Assembly (NCBI RefSeq): GCF_002506515.1
Contig: NZ_DAXS01000083.1
Location: forward strand, 1-9,223
From: Caldivirga sp. UBA161
GTDB lineage: Archaea > Thermoproteota > Thermoprotei > Thermoproteales > Thermocladiaceae
Reading direction: 5' to 3'
Length of the DNA: 9,223 nt
This document shows, one piece after another, positions 1 to 4,740 of this stretch. How positions within the stretch are numbered: position 1 is the first letter of the stretch; every line of letters begins with the position of its first letter. Made by a program: the position numbers and the translations under genes. The notes beneath the pieces were generated by a model. That model was given only the letters and a program-made list of their open reading frames with translations. It was not told the DNA's origin and did not search any database.

Positions 1-269
1 TTGGGGTGCTAATAGGGGCAATGGCTGGTACAAAAATCCTGGTTAGGATAACTAATAAGCAGGTTAGGTGGGTATTCTTAGCCATATTAGCCTTCCTGGG
101 CATGGAGATGCTTCTTAGGGGCCTGTACCTAAATCACATACTAGTTATACCAGTGGCATTACAGTATACGTTAAGCCTAATCTTCACAGCAGTAGTAATG
201 AGTACATTATTCTATAAGTATGGGTTAAGGACTAAGGTGGCTGTACATAGGGGTGAGATCCATGGCTAA
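1..269 (+). CDS. TauE/SafE family membrane permease, C-terminal part (5' truncated by window)
   Basis: This is the end of an integral membrane protein of the sulfite exporter TauE/SafE family, which moves sulfur-containing or other organic anions across the cytoplasmic membrane. The frame is open from the first complete codon at base 3 to the TAA at 267-269, so the gene enters from outside and the GTG at base 6 is an internal valine. What is seen is the family's typical last repeat: a small-residue segment (GAMAGTKIL), then VRITNKQVRWVF and a hydrophobic helix, followed by one further hydrophobic helix (about VIPVALQYTLSLIFTAVVM) and a short basic tail. The substrate cannot be read from this fragment. 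It overlaps the downstream DUF1634 gene by 8 bases, a pairing common in archaea and bacteria, so the two are probably one operon. Family assignment is likely but rests on the C-terminal third only. Confidence 0.72.
   Translation, partial: GVLIGAMAGTKILVRITNKQVRWVFLAILAFLGMEMLLRGLYLNHILVIPVALQYTLSLIFTAVVMSTLFYKYGLRTKVAVHRGEIHG
250..256 (+). promoter_or_regulatory. Ribosome binding site of the DUF1634 gene
   Basis: GGGGTGA matches six of seven bases of the archaeal consensus GAGGTGA and is five bases before ATG 262. It decides the start against the in-frame GTG at 253, and it lies inside the end of the upstream transporter gene. Confidence 0.7.
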
Positions 270-654
270 GTGGGATATGGATTACGTAATAGGGTTGGCG
301 CTCAGGATTGGAGTAATAATAAGTGTAGCCCTAGTGTTAATAGGGGTAGCGTTACTGGTTATTGAGGGTGAGGGTTTAGGTTACAGTGATTACCAGATAA
401 TGAGCGTTAGATCACATGTTAACACAACACTACTACCACCATCAGTAGCATTAACGGGCTTAGGGCATGCGGATGGCTTATCCTTCATAATTCTCGGATT
501 AATGGTACTAATAGCTACGCCAGTGCTTAGGGTAGCGTTAGGTATAGCATCATTCGCCATGGAGAAGGATTGGATCTACGTAGTGATAACAATCATTGTA
601 TTCATTAACTTAATGTTAGCGATATTCGTAATACCAGCGCTACTTCATCTTTAG
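262..654 (+). CDS. DUF1634 family small membrane protein
   Basis: A 130-residue protein resembling the DUF1634 family, whose function is unknown. It has three predicted membrane helices at about residues 9-33, 72-97 and 103-127, with a polar loop (about 34-70) between the first two that contains the conserved-looking 'LTGLGHADGLSFI' stretch before helix two. The start chosen is ATG 262: a strong ribosome binding site GGGGTGA lies at 250-256, five bases ahead. A GTG at 253 is in frame but would bury that site. The gene overlaps the TauE/SafE gene by 8 bases, as expected for an operon with translational coupling. DUF1634 proteins are often next to TauE/SafE permeases, which suggests, but does not prove, an accessory subunit or co-regulated partner of the transporter. 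It ends only 7 bases from the stop of the convergent threonine dehydratase gene. Confidence 0.75.
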   Translation: MAKWDMDYVIGLALRIGVIISVALVLIGVALLVIEGEGLGYSDYQIMSVRSHVNTTLLPPSVALTGLGHADGLSFIILGLMVLIATPVLRVALGIASFAMEKDWIYVVITIIVFINLMLAIFVIPALLHL

Positions 655-661
655 ACTGGGA

Positions 662-1897
662 TTAAGGCGCCTCAACCTTAAAGTTGAAGCCTAATTTACT
701 CAACTCCTCAATAACCCTATCCACAGCCCCCTCCTCTGGCGGTGCTTCAACTATTATGTCCACTTCAGTATAATTGGGCCTTATTAATGGGTTATACCTC
801 TCATGCCTAATCTCAACAATATTGACCCCAAGCCTGCCTAAAACCCCAGTTACTTGAGCAAGCATACCTGGCCTATCCGGTATAAGCCCCTTAAGCATTA
901 TTAACCTACCTGTTTGGACAAGCCCCTTATATAGGACCTTAGCAAGTATTGTAACATCAATATTACCTCCACTAACAATAGCCACAACATTACCCTTAAC
1001 ATTAATCTTACCACTCAGTAACGCCGCCACAGCTACTGCCCCAGCGCCTTCCGCTATTACCTTAGCCGACTCAGCTAAAATTAAGATAGCGTTAACAATC
1101 TCCTGATCACTGACTAGAACTACATCATCAAGCGTATTCTGCATTATGTCGAAGGTTAAGTCCCCAATCTTCTTAACGGCTATGCCATCAGCTATTGTGT
1201 CAGTGTTATCAACAGTAATTATCCTACCTTGTTTAAGGGATAAGTATGCTGAAGGAGTTACCTCACTCTGTACGCCAATAACCCTAGTACTTGGTTTAAT
1301 GGTCTTAATCACTGAGGCAATACCTGAAATTAACCCCCCACCACCCACTGGGACTATTACGTAATCAATATCCTTAAGGTCCTCAATAATCTCCCACCCT
1401 ATTGTTCCCTGTCCAGCAATAACAAATGGGTCATCATATGCATGAATCATTTTAGCCTTAAGTTCCTTAGCCAATTCCGTGGCGTACTTCTCAGCCTCAT
1501 AGTATGATTGGCCCTCCAGTATTACCTCAGCACCATACTTCTTAGTATTACTTATCTTAATCCACGGTGTGTACTTGGGCATTACTATTGTGGATTTTAA
1601 ACCATACATCTTAGCTGCGTAGGCGACTCCTTGAGCATGATTACCAGCTGATGCAGTAACAACATGCTTAACGCCATCATTAATGTAGTGTGTTACAGCG
1701 TTGTAAGCACCCCTAACCTTAAATGACCCAGTCTTTTGAAGCGCCTCAAGTTTAAGGTAAACATCAGCGTTAGTTAATGAACTTAATGTATCAGACCTGT
1801 ATAAGGGCGTCCTATGTATTATACCCTTAGCTTGAGCATCCTTAATGAGGATTAAAGCATCCTTACTAAGTTCGTAAACCTCATTAACCCTTGTGAT
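662..1897 (-). CDS. ilvA: Threonine dehydratase (threonine ammonia-lyase) with C-terminal ACT-like domain; start codon uncertain
   Basis: A pyridoxal-phosphate enzyme converting threonine to 2-oxobutanoate and ammonia, in isoleucine synthesis or threonine breakdown. Numbered from the proposed start, the cofactor lysine is K60 in SFKVRGA, the phosphate and substrate loop SAGNHAQG is at 83-90, the glycine loop VGGGGL at 184-189 and SGGNID at 309-314. An ACT-like domain follows (about 331-411), beginning GLIPDRPGMLAQV, which in this family usually senses an amino acid end product. The frame is open back to the TAG at 1925-1927 but contains no ATG, GTG or TTG before the ATG at 1607-1609, which lies after the catalytic lysine and cannot be the real start. 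I place the start at ATC 1895-1897 because GGTGA lies 7 bases ahead and the result, 411 residues, is the normal family length. A frameshift or sequence error near the N-terminus is the main alternative. Confidence 0.85.
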   Translation of the reverse strand: MTRVNEVYELSKDALILIKDAQAKGIIHRTPLYRSDTLSSLTNADVYLKLEALQKTGSFKVRGAYNAVTHYINDGVKHVVTASAGNHAQGVAYAAKMYGLKSTIVMPKYTPWIKISNTKKYGAEVILEGQSYYEAEKYATELAKELKAKMIHAYDDPFVIAGQGTIGWEIIEDLKDIDYVIVPVGGGGLISGIASVIKTIKPSTRVIGVQSEVTPSAYLSLKQGRIITVDNTDTIADGIAVKKIGDLTFDIMQNTLDDVVLVSDQEIVNAILILAESAKVIAEGAGAVAVAALLSGKINVKGNVVAIVSGGNIDVTILAKVLYKGLVQTGRLIMLKGLIPDRPGMLAQVTGVLGRLGVNIVEIRHERYNPLIRPNYTEVDIIVEAPPEEGAVDRVIEELSKLGFNFKVEAP

Positions 1898-1928
1898 ATA
1901 TAATTCACCAGGTGGAATAAAGAACTAG

Positions 1929-1940
1929 TATTTATATTTA
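1929..1940 (-). promoter_or_regulatory. TATA box of the threonine dehydratase gene
   Basis: On the minus strand TAAATATAAATA lies just beyond the L29 stop codon. Its centre at about 1935 predicts transcription starting near 1908-1910, that is 11-13 bases before the proposed ATC start, or exactly at an out-of-frame GTG (1906-1908). Confidence 0.55.
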
Positions 1941-2285
1941 TTACTGAGTAGGTTTAGTAGGGGTACTGGGTTTCATAGTCCTCAGTATTCTTCTTAGGGT
2001 TGATTTTTTAATGCCCAATTGCATTGAAACCTTATCATACGATAACCCCTTTTTAATCAGCTCATTTATCCTATTACTTAAATCATTTAACTCAGCCTCA
2101 TGCTCGATTGTTAATATTCTAGCTATTAGCCTCCTAACATACTTCATCCTCCCTGGATTATCAACAACACCCCTACCCCTCTGGGTCTCTAGCCTTATTA
2201 ATTCGCTCCTAAGTTCATTAAGCAGCCTTAACCTATCCTCCCTGCTCATGTTCTTAAGGTCCCTTAACTTAACCTTTTCCGGCAT
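1941..2285 (-). CDS. rpl29: Ribosomal protein L29 (uL29) with C-terminal helix-turn-helix-like extension
   Basis: Residues 5-63 of this 114-residue protein match uL29, a two-helix protein of the large ribosomal subunit that sits near the peptide exit and contacts 23S rRNA. The recognisable parts are LRDLKNMSREDRLRLL, then LRSELIRLETQRGRG and the hallmark NPGRMKYVRRLIARILTI at 43-60. Archaeal L29 usually ends close to here, at about 65-75 residues. In this protein about 50 more follow: a charged linker (61-77), then KKGLSYDKVSMQLGIKKSTLRRILRT (78-103, positions approximate), which has the spacing of a helix-turn-helix of the kind found in resolvases and small regulators, and a Pro/Thr-rich tail. 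The gene stands alone, outside a ribosomal protein cluster, and has its own TATA box 25 bases before the ATG, so the mRNA is probably leaderless. The L29 part is secure; DNA or RNA binding by the extension is inferred. Confidence 0.87.
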   Translation of the reverse strand: MPEKVKLRDLKNMSREDRLRLLNELRSELIRLETQRGRGVVDNPGRMKYVRRLIARILTIEHEAELNDLSNRINELIKKGLSYDKVSMQLGIKKSTLRRILRTMKPSTPTKPTQ

Positions 2286-2304
2286 TAAGGGGTTACAGAG
2301 TTAA

Positions 2305-2314
2305 GCATTTTTAA
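2305..2314 (-). promoter_or_regulatory. TATA box of the L29 gene
   Basis: TTAAAAATGC on the minus strand is centred about 25 bases before ATG 2285, the spacing expected for a leaderless archaeal transcript. No ribosome binding site is present. The same TTAAAAATGCTT string occurs 26 bases before the M42 start. Confidence 0.6.
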
Positions 2315-2467
2315 GCTTAGTCTGGGGAAAATCTAGGAAGGCTTAATTACCTTTATCCTGCTTCTTCCCGCCTTGGATTTAATTAATGCGCCATCACAGC
2401 CTAATGGTATGCCAATAAGTTGATGTAGGAACTTTTAACTAAATTAATATTAAGTTCTTAGGTAATT

Positions 2468-3442
2468 TCACTGGGTGATGGTTACCTTACTATGTGTTAA
2501 TGCCGATTTATACGCAGCATCAACAATCTGCTGAATATGGTAGCCATCCTCCTCATTAACTATTGGCCTTTCATTATTTTCAATGCATCCTATGAAGTGC
2601 TTAATTTCATCGACATATGCATGCATTATTGGCTCCTCGAAATCACCCTTCTCAATTAAGTTGCCATTAAGGTCAGAGACCATGTAATTACCTGTAACAT
2701 AACCATCAACAGTAACCCTACCCCTCTCTGCGGTTAACCCCCACTTCCTCCAGCCATGCCCCCCACTCCAGCTTAGGTGGAATATTGAGGAGGCTCCATT
2801 ATCATGCCTCATGAACACTGTTATATTATCTTCAACAGTTATCCCACGGGTTACTGTTACCGCATCAGCGTAAACCTCCTTAACTCTTCCAGCGTACCAG
2901 TAGTATTGGTGAAGAATGTGGACTCCATGTTCATTAAGAATACCCCCACTTACATTCTTATCCCTAAGCCAACCTGTGGTGGGCATTGTGCCTAGGGCTA
3001 TGTGCCACATGGTTACTGGCTTACCTAACTTTGAGTCAAGCATTTCCTTAACCATAATGTAGAGTTTATGGAATCTAAGCGTGAAGCCAATCATTAATCT
3101 ACCTTTACCCTTAGCCTCATTGTATATTAACCTAGCTCCCTCAAGGTCATTAGCCATAGGCTTCTCAAGAAACACGTAGTAACCCTTCTTAAGTGCATAG
3201 ACTGCTTGATCAGCATGCAGGCTTGGTGGTGTGGCTATTATGACGCCGTCAAATCCACCCTCATCAAGCATCTTAATGTAATCCCTATATGTCCTAATAC
3301 CCATTTTAGAGTACTCCATTAACCTCACCTCATCAATATCGGAAACAGCAGTGACTTTAACTCCAAGTTCATTAACTATCTTAAAGTGAGTACTACCCAT
3401 TCCCCCTACTCCTATTATGCCTAAGTTAACCAAGTTAATCAC
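2468..3442 (-). CDS. Gfo/Idh/MocA family NAD(P)-dependent oxidoreductase
   Basis: A 324-residue soluble dehydrogenase of the glucose-fructose/inositol dehydrogenase family, which oxidises or reduces a hydroxyl of a sugar or polyol with NAD(P). An N-terminal Rossmann fold carries GVGGMG at 11-16. An aspartate and a second acidic residue follow in AVSDIDE at 32-38, suggesting a preference for NAD(H) over NADP(H), though this is inferred. The family's EKP motif is at 93-95 and the second catalytic motif GGILNEHGVH at 166-175, where the usual aspartate is glutamate (E171) and H175 is kept. The C-terminal alpha/beta domain is complete. The GTG start at 3440-3442 overlaps the TGA of the upstream isomerase gene in the tetramer GTGA, implying translational coupling. 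The substrate is not known; the partner suggests a two-step sugar or polyol interconversion. Motif matches make the family assignment strong. Confidence 0.9.
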   Translation of the reverse strand: MINLVNLGIIGVGGMGSTHFKIVNELGVKVTAVSDIDEVRLMEYSKMGIRTYRDYIKMLDEGGFDGVIIATPPSLHADQAVYALKKGYYVFLEKPMANDLEGARLIYNEAKGKGRLMIGFTLRFHKLYIMVKEMLDSKLGKPVTMWHIALGTMPTTGWLRDKNVSGGILNEHGVHILHQYYWYAGRVKEVYADAVTVTRGITVEDNITVFMRHDNGASSIFHLSWSGGHGWRKWGLTAERGRVTVDGYVTGNYMVSDLNGNLIEKGDFEEPIMHAYVDEIKHFIGCIENNERPIVNEEDGYHIQQIVDAAYKSALTHSKVTITQ

Positions 3443-4257
3443 CCGAAAATCCTCCTAAGTGATGATGCAGCATCTTCAACTGCCTTTAATGGATCGCCAG
3501 GGTATGGTGGTATTTCTGCACTTAATGGCCCCCCATACCCTATTTCACTGAGTAGCTTCTTAATGTTACTCCAATTAACACTACCTGTTAATGGTATGCC
3601 GAATGTGCACCTATTGGGTTCAGCTAGGAAGTCCTTGGCATGCATGGCCACTATCCTATCCTTAAGCGCCATTATCCAATGTTCAGGTAGGCTATGGGGT
3701 AGGGTATTGCCAACATCTAAGTATGCTCCAACAACCTTAGGTTCAAGTTCATTAAGAAGGTTCATCATATCCAATGGGCTGGCAAATATCCTATTCCAAA
3801 CATTCTCAACACCAATAATGACGCCATAATCCTCAGCTATCTTAGCTAGCTTAGATAATGCATCCTTAGCCCTCTTAATATGCTCCTCATAACTCAATTC
3901 AGGAACCGCAACCCCTGGTACTACAAGGAGGACCTTGGCGCCAATTATGTTAGCTGCCTTAGCCTCAGCCTCAAGAACCCTTGAAACCTTCTCAAACTGA
4001 TCCTCAAGAATCATGTTAAACCTCCAGTATAGGCCTGTGGCGATGGTTTGTACACCTATCCCAACCTCCTCAGCGGACTCCTTAATACTACTCCACTTCC
4101 TTGAAAATTCAAGTGAATTGAAGGATTTTAAATCATCCTCATCAATGACAGGCTCAAATAATTCAAACCCAGCATTCTTAGCATGCTTAATGGCATCACG
4201 TATGTTGACTGTTGAGGGGTAACTCCAGGCATTTACACCTATCTTTATGTGCGCCAT
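3439..4257 (-). CDS. Sugar phosphate isomerase/epimerase (xylose isomerase-like TIM barrel)
   Basis: A 272-residue TIM-barrel enzyme of the AP endonuclease 2/xylose isomerase-like superfamily, which includes tagatose and psicose 3-epimerases, hydroxypyruvate isomerase and L-ribulose-5-phosphate 3-epimerase. The four expected divalent metal ligands can be placed: E151 (VENVW), D181 (YLDVGN), H206 (MHAKDF) and E248 (SAEIPP). The positions agree well with those in D-tagatose 3-epimerases. The segments DVGNTLPHSLPEHWI and HAKDF resemble the sugar-phosphate epimerase branch, but the substrate cannot be told from sequence. The start ATG at 4257 is supported by a TATA box about 28 bases upstream and no competing in-frame start. 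It is the first gene of a two-gene operon with the dehydrogenase, so isomerisation and redox change of the same sugar or polyol are likely successive steps. Confidence 0.86.
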   Translation of the reverse strand: MAHIKIGVNAWSYPSTVNIRDAIKHAKNAGFELFEPVIDEDDLKSFNSLEFSRKWSSIKESAEEVGIGVQTIATGLYWRFNMILEDQFEKVSRVLEAEAKAANIIGAKVLLVVPGVAVPELSYEEHIKRAKDALSKLAKIAEDYGVIIGVENVWNRIFASPLDMMNLLNELEPKVVGAYLDVGNTLPHSLPEHWIMALKDRIVAMHAKDFLAEPNRCTFGIPLTGSVNWSNIKKLLSEIGYGGPLSAEIPPYPGDPLKAVEDAASSLRRIFG

Positions 4258-4280
4258 GTTTAATTAAAGTTACTAAGCAT

Positions 4281-4290
4281 TAATAAGTAT
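4281..4290 (-). promoter_or_regulatory. TATA box of the isomerase-dehydrogenase operon
   Basis: ATACTTATTA on the minus strand, centred about 28 bases before ATG 4257, fits a promoter giving a transcript with almost no leader. No ribosome binding site precedes the ATG. Confidence 0.5.
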
Positions 4291-4378
4291 TAATTCATTA
4301 GATTCTGCATTAAATACCACTTAATGTGTATTGAGTTAGTTAATATAATATTGTTCCTTAATTCACAGTGACTGATAG

Positions 4379-4388
4379 CTTTAAATTA
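4379..4388 (+). promoter_or_regulatory. TATA box upstream of the candidate RNA
   Basis: CTTTAAATTA is centred about 25 bases before base 4408, where the left pairing arm begins. This is the standard archaeal TATA-to-start distance and is the best evidence that 4408 onward is transcribed on the plus strand. Confidence 0.5.
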
Positions 4389-4407
4389 ATGAGTAATACC
4401 AATACAG

Positions 4408-4431
4408 TGACCCCTGCACGCACCTACACCA
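4408..4431 (+). repeat. Left arm of long inverted repeat
   Basis: The arm starts TGACCCCTGCACGCAC and ends CTACACCA. It is complementary to 4618-4642 over its full length, with a single unpaired G in the partner and T4425 facing a G, which is tolerated in RNA but a mismatch in DNA. Confidence 0.85.
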
Positions 4432-4456
4432 GGGTGGGGGTTAATGCCCCCACCCT
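4431..4456 (+). terminator. GC-rich hairpin followed by TTTT
   Basis: AGGGTGGGGG (4431-4440) pairs perfectly with CCCCCACCCT (4447-4456) across a TTAATG loop, and three more T residues (4457-4459) follow. It could end a short plus-strand transcript from 4408, or be an internal stem of a longer RNA. Intrinsic hairpin terminators are not the usual archaeal mechanism, where T tracts alone are enough, so the terminator reading is tentative. Confidence 0.4.
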
Positions 4457-4525
4457 TTTGATATTATCAAGAACTACGTTAGTATTGAGTAATTCACTAG
4501 TATTTTAATTTTAAATAAAAATAAG

Positions 4526-4535
4526 CTATATAAAG
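4526..4535 (+). promoter_or_regulatory. Second TATA box, between the pairing arms
   Basis: CTATATAAAG lies in the AT-rich core and would start plus-strand transcription near 4556-4559, just before the sequence becomes GC-rich at GGAGCCC. The reverse complement is also TATA-like (CTTTATATAG), so the direction is not certain. Confidence 0.42.
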
Positions 4536-4580
4536 TAAAAACCAATAAACCCATTAAGGAGCCCAGACCTACACGCGTTC

Positions 4581-4623
4581 ATACCATTGAAAGCTGGGGG
4601 AAACCCCAGTAAGTAAATGGTGT
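4581..4623 (+). ncRNA. Hairpin with GNRA tetraloop and loop-E (bulged-G) signature
   Basis: The lower stem ATACCATT (4581-4588) pairs with AATGGTGT (4616-4623), with one G.U pair. The upper stem CTGGGG (4594-4599) pairs with CCCCAG (4604-4609) and is capped by GAAA (4600-4603). The internal loop has GAA (4589-4591) facing AGUA (4612-4615), the two strands of the sarcin-ricin or loop-E motif: a sheared G.A, a U.A, a bulged G and an A.A pair. Such a combination is a recurrent building block of functional RNAs. The lower stem shares 4618-4623 with the right arm of the long helix, so the innermost six pairs of the long helix and this stem exclude each other. Confidence 0.5.
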
Positions 4624-4642
4624 GGGTGCGTGCAGGGGGTCA
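4618..4642 (+). repeat. Right arm of long inverted repeat
   Basis: The arm runs from TGGTGTGGGTGCG to CAGGGGGTCA and pairs with 4408-4431. Its GTGTGGGT (4620-4627) can also pair with ACCTACAC at 4567-4574, giving a competing, more local helix. Confidence 0.85.
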
Positions 4643-4677
4643 ATCCTTTAATGCCTCAACTCCCTTTAGGTTCTGGG

Positions 4678-4686
4678 AAAATAAAA
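4678..4686 (-). terminator. T-rich tract after the pyrophosphatase gene
   Basis: On the minus strand TTTTATTTT lies about 55 bases after the TAA of the pyrophosphatase gene. Short T tracts are the normal archaeal termination signal, and this is the best one in the downstream region before the candidate RNA. Confidence 0.4.
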
Positions 4687-4740
4687 GTGATTCCAGTTTA
4701 AGATTATGATTTTAAACATGGTAATGCAGGTATTGTGTTT

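Larger units (their letters stand above)
4408..4642 (+). ncRNA. Candidate structured non-coding RNA closed by a 24-bp terminal helix
   Basis: Bases 4408-4431 and 4618-4642 can form 24 base pairs with one bulged G in the right arm and one G.U pair. Such closure of the 5' and 3' ends is typical of large stable RNAs. Between the arms lie a perfect 10-bp hairpin (4431-4456) and a hairpin at 4581-4623 with a GAAA tetraloop and loop-E signature. A TATA box is placed correctly for a start at about 4408. Against a single continuous RNA, bases 4457-4557 are very AT-rich, contain a second TATA box and would be poorly folded at high temperature, so there may be two RNAs. I see neither the conserved P4 sequences of RNase P RNA nor the helix 8 motif of SRP RNA, and no tRNA arms. 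The strand is inferred. A small inverted-repeat mobile element could give the same arms. Confidence 0.42.
4258..4740. other. 483-base region without protein genes, holding a candidate structured RNA
   Basis: This stretch lies between the start of the isomerase gene and the end of the pyrophosphatase gene, both on the minus strand. Bases 4258-4390 are AT-rich and hold promoters for both directions. Bases 4408-4642 hold the inverted repeats and GC-rich hairpins described separately, with an AT-rich core at 4457-4557. Bases 4643-4740 carry a short start-less open frame on the minus strand and a T-rich minus-strand tract that probably ends pyrophosphatase transcription. An 8-base direct repeat ACAGTGAC occurs at 4365-4372 and 4404-4411. 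Confidence 0.7.

Noticed and set aside
2011..2304. Plus-strand open frame opposite the L29 gene
   Set aside because: It lies antisense to a clear ribosomal protein, is rich in Leu/Ser as expected from reading the wrong strand, and has no promoter.
4408..4642. Miniature inverted-repeat transposable element with 24-base terminal repeats
   Set aside because: No target-site duplication is seen outside the arms, the inside contains organised hairpins, and a TATA box is correctly placed for RNA. It stays an alternative, not excluded without copy-number data.
4408..4642. RNase P RNA or SRP RNA
   Set aside because: The end-to-end helix fits such RNAs, but I could not find the conserved P4 strands of RNase P or the helix 8 motif of SRP on either strand. 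A minus-strand GGTCTGGGCTCC near 4559-4570 resembles the first P4 region but has no partner.
4640..4711. Short minus-strand open frame ending in EALKD before a TGA at 4640-4642
   Set aside because: It has 23 codons and no usual start, and it spans the probable terminator of the pyrophosphatase gene. It reads somewhat like a protein end but gives no recognisable family.
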